Shown in pieces: positions 34,499 to 44,666 of a stretch of 64,000 bases of DNA. The notes beneath the pieces are model-generated. The model searched no databases and was not told where the DNA came from. It saw nothing but the letters and a program-made list of their open reading frames with translations. The first letter of the stretch is position 1. The number at the start of each line of letters is the position of its first letter. The stretch spans positions 63,262,285-63,326,284 of the forward strand of contig CM028377.1 in NCBI GenBank assembly GCA_013146195.2, in the 5' to 3' direction. Source of the DNA: Codonopsis lanceolata. Its lineage: Eukaryota > Streptophyta > Magnoliopsida > Asterales > Campanulaceae. The translations under genes were made by a program, and so were the position numbers.

Positions 34499-35703
34499 TG
34501 ATCGTGTCTTATTTTAATTAATTCCTTACAAGTGGACAAGACTATTGCAGAATAGCTTGGGAAGTAAGGGTCGAACCACAGAGACAAAAAGAATACTAAT
34601 GACAAGAATATCGATAGCAATTTTAAACTAAGGGGGCTTTTATTTGATTTATTTAAACTAATTTATTCTACTAAAACAAGAAATTAAATTAACTAACAGT
34701 AACTACAATTGTGAAGATCTGTATGGAGGAGGGAAATCTAGGATTGGGGTTTCACTTTATCTACTTTATTGCTTATTTAAATGGAGTATCATTTAATACC
34801 TTGGGTTCGTTCACAAAAGATAGATATAGATTGTCAAATTATAGTTCAGTCTTCATCCCAAATAATTCATCCACTCTATATCCTAAGAACAAGAACATAT
34901 GGATCTTATCTGTCACTTAGGTCATATATATGAACCTGACCCTAACTTATCACTCTCGTGCATCGATGGGTTCAATTTATCATAATGGTGAGCCAGTGTA
35001 CGACATATGCATTTGGTCGTGCAAGTATCCGCACCTCTAGACCTTTATTACTTGCGATTCTATTCATTTGGTCAAAGCTAGACAATAAAGGGATTGATTA
35101 ACATCATGATCAACAAGGATTGAATTAATAAAAATATATTAAGTCATAGATTCGATACAAGTTACCTCCCAATTCCTAGATTAATTGACAGCTAGTTCAT
35201 CCTTGAAGATGAACCAAACAGCGAGATGAAGTAATACATGAATCGATCTTCAAAAATGTAATTACAAAGACTAAATTATGTAATACAAACTAAAATCGGT
35301 GTTAGAACTGTTTCCTATCAATTTCAAGACGTCCTTTGGCTTTGGCTATCGTCCTCTATATATATCCAAGGTGTTGCAGGTAAATAGAAGGTTTGACCTG
35401 AAAGCGGTTCGCATTGTGACCTTGGTCTTGAGAGCATCCGCACGCCTACCTTGCGAGGGCAAGGCCTTTTAGGCTTGCGGCCGCAAGGTGGACAGATTTC
35501 TTCTCTTGCATCTTTTCCAATGTTGAACTTTGCACCCTTCCTCAAAATCTTCAATAAAAGCTCTATAAATCACATAAGTTCACCTAAAACCCTAAAACTC
35601 ACCATATAGCTCAAGAACACATATTAGTAGCCAAAAACCTCGTGGAATTGCTATTTCTAAACCATAAAAGTACCCAATATAGACGTATAAAATACGTCTA
35701 TCA
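34499..35703. mobile_element. Solo LTR (1205 bp) inserted in the Gypsy integrase gene, TSD GCGAC
   Basis: It starts TGATCGTGTC and ends TACGTCTATCA, flanked by GCGAC at 34494-34498 and 35704-35708. The insertion falls two codons after the IMSD of the integrase core, which continues on the other side as DKVFVSTFWK. It contains GGTCGAACCACAGAGAC, a phrase common in one class of plant LTRs. No coding sequence is seen inside. Confidence 0.87.
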
Positions 35704-36592
35704 GCGACCACGACAAGGTCTTTGTCAGTACTTTTTGGAAGATGTTATTCCAACTGCAAGGCACACAGTTATGTATGAGCTCCAGCTACCATCCGAAGAC
35801 AGATAGGCAGACCGAGGTCATCAACCGCACCTTGGAACAATACTTACGTTGTTTTGCCAATGACCAACCTCGTAAGTTGGTTGAATGACTTCATTGGGTT
35901 GAATTTAGTTACAATACTTCAGTCCACTCGGTCACCAAAATGACTTCGTTTGAGATTGTTTATGGAGTTCCTCCGCCTTGCCTCCTCGGATTACGTGCCC
36001 GGCTCATCCAAACTCCCAGTCATTGACGAATATCTCCATGATCGAACCACCATTCTTCATTTATTACAACATAATCTTGGCTTGGAAGGTCAACGCATGA
36101 AGGCTCAGCAAACCAACTGCGGCGTGAAGTTTCATTCTCTGTCGGGGACTGTGTTTACCTTAAACTTCAGCCATATCGTCAAACATCTGTCGCCTTTCGG
36201 TCTTCCATGAAGTTATCTCCCCGTTTTTTATGGGCCTTACCGCATTTTGGAACGGATTGGGAGCGTTGCTTATCGTTTGGAGCTGCCCTCCGCAACCCAA
36301 ATTCATAATGTCTTCCATATGAGTCTACTCCGCAAGCACTTGGGCACAGTTCACACTCCTCTACCTGGGACCTCTTCTACCTACCTCTTCTGATGTTGTC
36401 TTGTTACCACAGCCTGAATCCATCATTTCCCGACGCACCATTCGCAAGGGAACGTATCAACCTCGAAATGAAATTCTCATCAAATGGCATGGAGCCTCTT
36501 CTGAAGATGCCATTTGAGAACATGAACGTCACTTCGCTAAGTCTTACCCAGACTTCTTCCTTGCGGACAAGGTTGTAAAAAAAGGGGAGGAA

Positions 36593-36748
36593 TGATGTGG
36601 TTATAATCTAGTTACAACCGTACACATAATGTGTTGAAGTTACCTTAGCCAAGTAATGGGAGCATGCATGTCTTGGGTAGTTTTCAGTTTGCTTGTCTTG
36701 TTTAAATAATTTAGCTTTCCTACTGTAAATGTTTAATGACGAAAGTTA
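36593..36748 (+). repeat. Right LTR of the Gypsy element, first part
   Basis: It starts TGATGTGGTTATAATC right after the polypurine tract and matches the left LTR until the Copia insertion at 36749. The remainder resumes at 41962 and ends at 42016 (CTTATTA; the expected final CA is mutated). Confidence 0.87.
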
Positions 36749-37176
36749 TGTTGAAAAACAAATGCAGAACGAATCTTTGCAAACCCACACACCCACAAAG
36801 TAAATAACAAATGAGACACAATATTTACGTGGTTCGGAGAAGTCCTCCTACGTCCACGGGCAGCAACCAAACAAAATCACTATTATCAAAGTGATTACAA
36901 AGTGTTTACAAAGTGTATCACTCACACTCGTCTCACACTACAAATGTGTCTCTCTCAAAGTGTTTCTCACACAATTGCAATTTTCACTCTATATAGGATG
37001 AGTCCTAGACAAGCCTATATATAGGCACAAACCATCCATGATAACTGGATGTATCCAAAGAGAAGAGAGAACACCAAGAGTTTCATTGGAAACTCAAACA
37101 ACATACATACATTTACCACATAGATAATGATCACATGTGATAATGTATTTGGACCAAACTTGAGCCAAATCCAACA
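36749..37176 (-). repeat. Copia LTR, 3' copy
   Basis: 428 bp, TGTTGAAAAACA to ATCCAACA. Compared with the other LTR it differs at four sites, three of them A here where the other copy has G. On the minus strand it is the downstream LTR, preceded by the polypurine tract at about 37177-37187. Confidence 0.95.
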
Positions 37177-37238
37177 ATCTCCACCTTGGCGAAAGTTCCA
37201 AACCATATAGCCAGTTTTGGTTGCCGCCACAGAACCGA

Positions 37239-40200
37239 CTACTCTTTCTTTCCAATGTTGATCAACTCCAAGCAATGCACAAATTTATCTCGAGTAACCA
37301 CTTTCGTTAACATGTCAGCATGGTTGTCAGCAGTCCCAATCTTCAATAACCAAATGTCACCTTCATTAATAAATTCACGAACAAAATGAAAGCGAACATT
37401 AATATGCTTCGTGCGAGCATGGTGTACTTGGTTCTTCGATAAACAAATAGCACTCTGGCTATCACAATACACATCAATGTGTTTCTGCAAAATCCCCAAG
37501 TCATTCACCAAATCGTGCATCCAAATAGCTTCCTTAAAAGCTTCTAATCGCCATATACTCGCCTCTGGTAGATAATGCAATCAGATCAAGCGTAGAACGC
37601 CAACAAACCGGTCCACCACCATAGTGAACACATAACCGTAGTAGATCGTTGCATGTCCAAATCACCAAAGATAGTCGAATCAACATAACCAACCACAAGT
37701 TTATCAAGCTCAAGTTTTTCCAGCTTCAAACTTGAGACCAACTTCAGAAGCATTCATGAATGTACCTCAATATCCACTTAATGCCTTGTCAATGCCCTTT
37801 TCCAGATTGTGCATGTAATCCGACTAACTTTGCTTAAAGCTTGAGCAATATCGTCGGGTACAAACCATAGCATACATCAAAGCACCAACAAGATTCAAGA
37901 TAAGGAACCTTTGCCATATGAATTTCTCTTCATCTCGAACTAGGACACATTAAAGCACTAAGCTTGAAATGAGGAGCAAGCGCTGAGTACCAATGTGTTT
38001 TGTCGAGCCATTCATCCCAAATCTTGCCAAAACCTTCAGAAATATCGTGGATCGAAGTCAACCAAACAATACCATTTTCTCGATCTCGCTTAATCTCCAT
38101 CCCAAGTATCCTTTCACTTCACCTAAGTCCTTCATATCAAACTCCTTCGAAAGTTGGGCCTTCAATTTATTAATTTCCACCTTGCTCTTGGATGCAATCA
38201 ACATGTCATCAACATACAAGAGCAAATAAATGAAGGAACCATCTTTGAGTTCGAAAATACACACAATGGTCAAATTGGCTTCGAGTGTAGTCATGCTCCA
38301 CCATGAACCGATCAAACCTCTTATACCATTGTCGAGAGACCGCTTAAGTCCATACAAGGACTTCTTTAATTTGCAAGCCCAATTTTCCTTACCAAAGAAC
38401 TTGAAAACCATCGTTGGGTCATATAGATCTCTCCTCCAAATCTCCATGCAAGAAAGCGCCTTCACATCAAGTTGTGCAAGCTCAAGATCAAATTGAGCAA
38501 CTAATGCCAACAATATCCGGATAGATGAATGCTTAACAACCGAGAAAATATCTCATTGTAATCTATCCCTTCCTTTTGTGCATAACCTTTGCAACCAATC
38601 GAGCCTTGTAGCGAATACTAGGAGTGTCTTCTTTCGCAAACACCCACTTGCACCCAATTGCTTTCTTACCCTTCTAAGCTCCACCAAATCCCAAGTCCGA
38701 TTTTTCTTTAAGGACTTCATTTCCTCGCCCATAGCCTCTTGCCATTTCGAACTATCGAACTATGAATAGCTTCTCTATAGCTATCGGGAACACCTTCAAT
38801 CATAGGAAGAGCATATGCAACCATGTCATCAAAACGAGCGGTCTTCGAATCCCTTCGTGGTCTATCTCTTGCAATAAAATACTCTTGTTCATTATTCTCG
38901 TTCTTCAACCTCAATGTGGCTTGGCTCCACCCGATTTGAGTTCTCGTAACTCTCTTCCACTTGTTCACAGATTCTTCAAAAACAGAGTAAATGCTACCTT
39001 CTTTACTTGCTTGGGGCATCAATCTCTTTCTTTTCTTTCTTCAAGGACATCACGATTCATCAAATGTCACATCTCGACTCTTAACAATCTTCTTAGTTTC
39101 AGTGGCACCACAATCGAAACCCTTGACATTACTACTAAAGCCCATGAACTTGGCTTTCTTTGCTCGAGGATCCTAACTTAGAGTCATCAACATGATAGTA
39201 GCGGTGACATCCAAATACATGCAACCGATCATAATCTGTGATGTTCTCCCACCATACTTCAAGAGGTATCTTCCTCCATTTCCAACTGTAGGCAACCGAT
39301 TCACCAAGTGAATCTGATAGCCGAGAGCTTCTCGCCCAAAATGCCTTACTCAACCCCGCTTGGGACAACATGCATCGAACCTTTTGCACCTGTCTGTTCA
39401 TTCTTTTCGCGACTCCATTCTGTTGTGGTTTACCAGGAACAGTGAAGTGTCGAACAATACCCTCTTCTCGACAAACTTCCAAAAATGGGTCATATTTGTA
39501 CTCACCACCATTATCTGATCGCAACTTCTTAATCTTTCGACCCGTTTGGTTCTCCACCATTTTCTTCCATTCAAGGAAAATTCTAAGGACCTCATCCTTG
39601 TGCTTCATAGGGTACATCCAAACTCTTCTAGAGTAATCATCAATAAAGGTGACGAACCACCTTTTTTCCACCCAATGAAATATTTTTCGCGGGACCCCAT
39701 ACATCTGAGTGAATATAATCCAATATACCCTTGGTTTTATGGATTGCAGTATCAAATTTCACTTTTCGATGTTTGCCATACACACAATGTTCACAAAATC
39801 CGACTTTACCAGTTTTAGCACCTTTGAGTACACCTTGTTTCACCAACGTATGAAGTGGATGCTCTCCAACGTGTCCAAGTCTCATGTGCCATAACGCCGA
39901 CATATCTCGACTCTTTCGAGCTTGCAATGGTTGCTTGTTCAACACCTGTGCTTCCTTCAAGGTAGTACAAGTTACCTCTTCGAGTCCCTTTCATAACAAC
40001 CAAGACGCCTTTAGTTACCTTTAGGTGACCTCCATCCAAAGTGACACGATAGCCTTTTGCATCTAAGGCTCCAAGAGAAATCAAATTCTTCTTCAAATCG
40101 TGGACATAACGAACTTGGTGAGCTTACGAACAACTCCATCAAACATCTTCAAATGCAGAGTAACCAATCCCCTTGTTTTGCAAGTGTTGTTGTTGCCCAT

Positions 40201-41215
40201 ATAAACAACTCCACCATCAAGTTCTTCAAAGTTAGAGAACATTTCTTTGTAGGGGCACATGTGGTAGGAGCAGCCGGAATCCAAGATCCACTCATCAACA
40301 TGACTGACTGAAAGTGAGAGTGAGACCGTCAAAGCGTCATCTGTGTCGCTATCATCTTTCCTAGCCACATTTGCTTTTGATTCATTCTTTTTCATTATCT
40401 TGGGGCAATCTTTCTTCCAATGGCCTTTTTGACGACAATAAGCACATTCGTCTTTTGCCAATTTTCTTTCGATCAACCGATCGTCCCCTTGATTTTGATG
40501 AACGACCACGTCTTCCATTGTTTCTACTAGTGGTCCTTCCTTCATGAACGCAGTTAAGGCATCCGAATCGAGTCTCTAAATGTTCCCTTGTCCTTTCTCC
40601 GTACTCGTTATTCATCAAAGCATTAGAAACATCATCAAAACTAAGTTCAGATTTTCCATGCAACAAGGTAGTAGTCAAATGTTCATATGACTCAGGCAAA
40701 GAATTTAACAATAATAATGCTTTATCATCATCAGCAACATCAACATCAAGATTTTGCAAATCAGTGATGATCTTGTTAAATTCATTTAAATGTTCAGTCA
40801 TCGAATTACCTTTCTTGTAATCAAAACGGAAGAGCTTCTTTTTCAAGTAGAGTTTATTCTCTACACTTTTCTGCATATATTTGGCCTCGAGTTTGTCCCA
40901 TAACTCTTTTGCCAAAGACACCCTCATGAACGGATATTTTTGGTCTGTCCCAAGACAGGAACGAATAGTTCCACAAGCTTGTCTATTAAGCTTATTCCAT
41001 TCAACATCTTCCATATCTTCGGGCTTTTCCTCGAGGGTGAATTCGAGGTCTTGCATAGCCAAAAGATCCAAAACTTCACCTTGCCAAATACCAAAATTAT
41101 TTTTGCCATCAAACTTTTCAACTTCAAGATTAGTACTAGACACCCTTGGCCCTCTTTTTTGTGATTTAGTACTAGTATTAGTACTAGACTCAACTTTTTC
41201 TGCCATTTCAAACAA
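37239..41215 (-). pseudogene. Copia gag-pol, frameshifted
   Basis: The gag frame (41215-40382) opens MFEMAEKVESS and is open for 277 codons with FDGKNNFGIWQGEVLDLL. It then shifts. The next frame has the zinc knuckle CAYCRQKGHWKKDC (about 40440) and protease WILDSGCSYHM (about 40270). After another shift come the pre-integrase domain (LWHMRLGHV) and integrase (39755-39135: TFIDDYSRRVWMY, RSDNGGEYKY). The integrase motif QQNGVAKRMNR has Lys (codon at 39407-39405) where the catalytic Glu belongs. Reverse transcriptase (38513-38058) keeps LLLYVDDMLIA. RNase H (37580-37239) has VYCDSQSAICLSKNQ and ADMLTKVV. At least five frame changes are needed to join these blocks, so no functional polyprotein can be made. 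Confidence 0.9.
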
Positions 41216-41508
41216 TTATCCCAATAAAGGAATAAAACACCTATTGCCTAGTTTTCTTTTTCAAATATAACAATGGGCCAACGAACTAAGCCTTTCTGCC
41301 TTAAATGAAACGTACAATAAACAGAGGGAGAGAACCAACTTTAGGAAGAAAAATTGGAGAATGACTTATCTTGTTTTCTGTGAGTGTGCAGTAGCCTCAA
41401 GTGACCGCCGAGATTTTATTCCAATGTTCTTCCCTTTGGTTCGACGAAGAACAGTCCAACTGCGATCTCAAAATTATTTGAGAAAATTCCAAAATCTCAA
41501 TCGCCACG

Positions 41509-41528
41509 GCCGAAGCTCTGATACCAAT
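41509..41528 (-). promoter_or_regulatory. Copia primer-binding site (tRNA-iMet)
   Basis: On the minus strand, directly after the 5' LTR, the sequence reads ATTGGTATCAGAGCTTC, matching the usual initiator-Met tRNA primer complement. Confidence 0.9.
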
Positions 41529-41956
41529 TGTTGAAAAACAAATGCAGAACGGATCTTTGCAAACCCACACACCCACAAAGTAAATAACAAATGAGGCACA
41601 ATATTTACGTGGTTCGGAGAAGTCCTCCTACGTCCACGGGCGGCAACCAAACACAATCACTATTATCAAAGTGATTACAAAGTGTTTACAAAGTGTATCA
41701 CTCACACTCGTCTCACACTACAAATGTGTCTCTCTCAAAGTGTTTCTCACACAATTGCAATTTTCACTCTATATAGGATGAGTCCTAGACAAGCCTATAT
41801 ATAGGCACAAACCATCCATGATAACTGGATGTATCCAAAGAGAAGAGAGAACACCAAGAGTTTCATTGGAAACTCAAACAACATACATACATTTACCACA
41901 TAGATAATGATCACATGTGATAATGTATTTGGACCAAACTTGAGCCAAATCCAACA
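41529..41956 (-). repeat. Copia LTR, 5' copy
   Basis: 428 bp, same ends as the 36749-37176 copy and identical except at four positions. On the minus strand it carries the promoter of the element; CTATATATAGGCTTG on that strand at about 41805 is a TATA candidate. Confidence 0.95.
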
Positions 41957-42021
41957 AGTTACCCTTTCCTACTCTCCTTCTTCTATTCTATCCTTCCTTC
42001 TTTTTTGTTCTTATTAACTTT

Positions 42022-44585
42022 GTGAATAAGGCGATATATTTCTAAGAAATTCTAGGATCGAAAAGTTTTTTTTTCTTTAGTGAATTTATTTATTTTTTTT
42101 CCATCATATTCTCCTAAGTTCCGAAGGAGACAAATGGGTTCCAATGCTGCGGCAGCTAGCAATCAAAGTTCCGACGGGTGCTACTTCTGAATTTTGAATG
42201 GTCCCATAGGAGTGTTGTAAATATATATATATATATATATGAAGTTCATGCACAATCTGATCTCAAACTAGCCTGCAGCTGGATGTCACATATGCCCCTC
42301 CGTAATAATTTAGACGGGGAACAAACAGCAAACGCGACATATAGAGATACTAGGTTTGTGTGAGGTTTTGTAAGGGGTGGGTGTTCACAATATTGATTGT
42401 AGGGAGTATTTATGATGGGGAGAGAAAAAAGAGGAGTTGAACGTCCAGAATACTAAGAGTGTGTCTTATATGTAAAACCGTCTTACGGATCTTAATTCGT
42501 AAGACGGAGTCACACTCTCTTACAGCTTAACTCACCAATATATGGTGGGTCGGGTAAAGAGGATCTATCTTACAAAAAATCGTCTTACATAAGTTTTTAC
42601 CGAATGCTAATAATAGGAGGTGATTTTGTAATGGAAAGAAAATTTTAAAAAAGAGGGTATCAATAAAGAAAAGGAGGGAGCTAGATGGGATAACCACCCC
42701 ATAAACGTGATAAATGCCAACCGTTAACAGTTTCAAAATGGCTAAATCTTAGCCGATAAATAACCCTAGTCACTTATAAGTAGGGCAAGTAATTTACAAT
42801 TATGTTATCCATTTTGCTAAATAACCTTAAATTATAAGGATAGATAACATTTGTTTAGCTTGATCGCACAGATTAGTGGATGTCCGCGAGCTATCGCAAG
42901 GCGCAACCAAGTCCCGCTGTTTACCTCGTGGCTCGGGGCTCGGGGCTCAGGGCTCCCAACCCAAAGTGCGAAGAATATATGTAGTAGATTATTGAACAAA
43001 TTTTAGTCAATCAAAATAAGACTAATTTGTTTCAATAGGAAGAAGAAATTGATAAAGTGCTGATCAAAAAATTCTTACAAAAAAAGGGACTGCTACTAAA
43101 AGTAAAATCTCTTTTGTTGTTTTTTCTTCTTTCTGCACTTGAGAAATTACAGTGTAGACATGTTGAAATGCGTATCCTGGTGACATCAGTTAACTCTCCC
43201 CGTTTTCAAATAAGCGTTCACTCTTTGACTCTGCGTAGGTTTTTTTTTTAAGTTATTAACTATATTATAAATATTAGTGTAATGTGTGGTTTCTTGTAAT
43301 GTCCTTAAACACATGATCATAATTAAAATAAGTAGAAAAAGCAAGAATAAAATATTAAAAGTGTTTTTATAAATATGAAAATTTTGAAAAAAGAACAATT
43401 ATTTTGAATCAGAAAAAAAAATTAAAGACAATTATTTGAAAACAAATGTAATGGAGTAAATGAGTAATACTCATCTGATTTTGTGCAGTTCACTTATATT
43501 TTTATTTTATTTTCGTAACTTTCGGCTCCTTTTAATCCAGCTACTACATAATTCCAAAGCATTCATAGACATCACATCACCCGTGTAGGATTCTTCATAT
43601 CATATCACCCGTGTAGGCTTAGAATGAGTTCTTTTTTATTTTCATTTATTATAATTTTTATTTTATTTTACTGTTGTATTTGTTCCATTTTGCAAAGCTT
43701 TAAAAAAGAGGTTATAGATAAATTAAGAGAGAAATACTGGGATCAATTAACGAATAATGTGAAGAAAGAAAAAAAGTACACAAATAGAGTATGAATTGAT
43801 TAATTACAACTCTTTTTGTCGCAAAATATGCCTCGTTTTTTTAAATAAAAGAATTGTTTGAAAATAAGTGTTTTTATATTAATAAATTCACTTCTGCTAT
43901 TTATCATGTCCTAGTTTTATTATTTTGAAAAAAAAAATACTATTATATATATGAATTATTTGATTTATGATTTTGAATACTATAATTTTATGCTTTTGAA
44001 ATATATAGTGTGAATACTATAGTCTTAGGTTATAAATAAAAAGTATTACAGATTGAGTGTTTTATGATTATTTTTTAAATCTATGTCAAATTTTTAATTA
44101 AAAATATTCGATTTGTCTCAAAAAAATCAAAACGGAAAAATAATTTAGGAACGGAGGGGACTAAGATACAATTTGGTTTGAAAAAAATTCGGAACAGGAA
44201 ATTCTTTTAAACGAACATATATAATGCAATTTGTGGATTGATTTTTTCACCGGGGAACTGGATACCATTGTTGCTAAACTTTTATGCATCAACTTAAAAT
44301 GCCCATAAAATGAAGGGAAACCATTACTTTTAAATTTAAATGTTTTCTTTTTATTTTTTTCTTATATCCCATATATATAAACAGTGTCGACCCTTCACCT
44401 GGACATGTTCTATTGTTCTCACTAGTAAGTACTAGTATCCAAGCTTCTTCTTCTTTTTTTCTTTTTCATGTATGGCCATTACTTCTGCTTATATTAGTAA
44501 TATATGTAATACTTAGGAAGATGCTATTTTCATTATATTTTTTCATTAACCACTGCATTATTAATTACTTATTATTTAAAGTTGA

Positions 44586-44590
<5 letters not shown>
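42022..44590. other. Intergenic DNA with MITE remnants
   Basis: No gene was recognised. 42467-42602 is a short MITE of the CCGTCTTACGGATC family, with AAAACCGTCTTACGGATC at one end and GTCTTACATAAGTTTTTACC at the other. About 43240-43457 is a decayed Stowaway-like sequence. CATCACCCGTGTAGG-type phrases are repeated near 43575 and 43605. A GC-richer patch at 42880-42960 has three tandem copies of CTCGGGG-like units. Confidence 0.5.

Positions 44591-44664
<74 letters not shown>
44590..44664. repeat. (TA)n microsatellite
   Basis: About 75 bp of uninterrupted TA. The 101-codon plus-strand ORF across it is an artefact (alternating Tyr-Ile). Confidence 0.95.

Positions 44665-44666
<2 letters not shown>

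Larger units (their letters stand above)
29915..36570 (+). pseudogene. Gypsy gag-pol, fragmented
   Basis: In order: a short start frame at 29915; gag (30110-30457 and 31655 onward: FPKFNREDPSGWIFKAEQYF, RDDTRLDIKIKQP); a zinc knuckle CYYCDEKFVVGHRC at about 31957; an aspartic protease with LIDRGSTHNF at about 32172 (DRG where the family has DSG); reverse transcriptase at 32827-33420 (GSWRFCVNYRVLN, FYSKLDLTARYHH) with FFNDIL replacing FxDD, codon AAT at 33166-33168; RNase H at about 33590-33930 (TDQRSLKYLFDQQ); integrase with its HHCC region and catalytic Asp at 34090-34500, Glu region TDRQTEVINRTLE at about 35797; and a chromodomain-like tail (ISRRTIRKGTYQPRNEI) at about 36420. Stops, frameshifts and two inserted LTRs break it. 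Confidence 0.85.
36749..41956 (-). mobile_element. Full-length Ty1/Copia retrotransposon, recent insertion, defective
   Basis: Two 428-bp LTRs (36749-37176 and 41529-41956; TGTTGAAAAACA...ATCCAACA) differ at four positions by direct comparison. The TSD AGTTA lies at 36744-36748 and 41957-41961. The primer site TTGGTATCAGAGC (tRNA-iMet) is next to the right LTR and a polypurine tract (AAGGTGGAGAT) next to the left LTR on the minus strand, so transcription runs right to left. The internal order gag, protease, integrase, reverse transcriptase, RNase H is that of Copia. All of pol is frameshifted. It sits inside the right LTR of the Gypsy element. Confidence 0.95.
29681..42016 (+). mobile_element. 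Reina-like Ty3/Gypsy chromovirus, old and split by three later insertions
   Basis: The left LTR is 29681-29893 (TGATGTGGTT...TTCTTATCA). The right LTR is 36593-36748 plus 41962-42016, interrupted by the Copia element. The TSD ACTTT lies at 29676-29680 and 42017-42021. A tRNA-iMet primer site (TTGGTATCAGAG) follows the left LTR and a polypurine tract (AAAAAAAGGGGAGGAA) precedes the right LTR. Removing inserts leaves about 4.7 kb with 0.2-kb LTRs and a C-terminal chromodomain-like segment, which fits Reina-type chromoviruses. The LTRs differ at many positions (about one in ten by eye), so it is far older than the Copia insert. Confidence 0.88.

Noticed and set aside
37186..41270. Plus-strand ORFs within the Copia element
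   Set aside because: They are antisense shadows of the minus-strand gag-pol.
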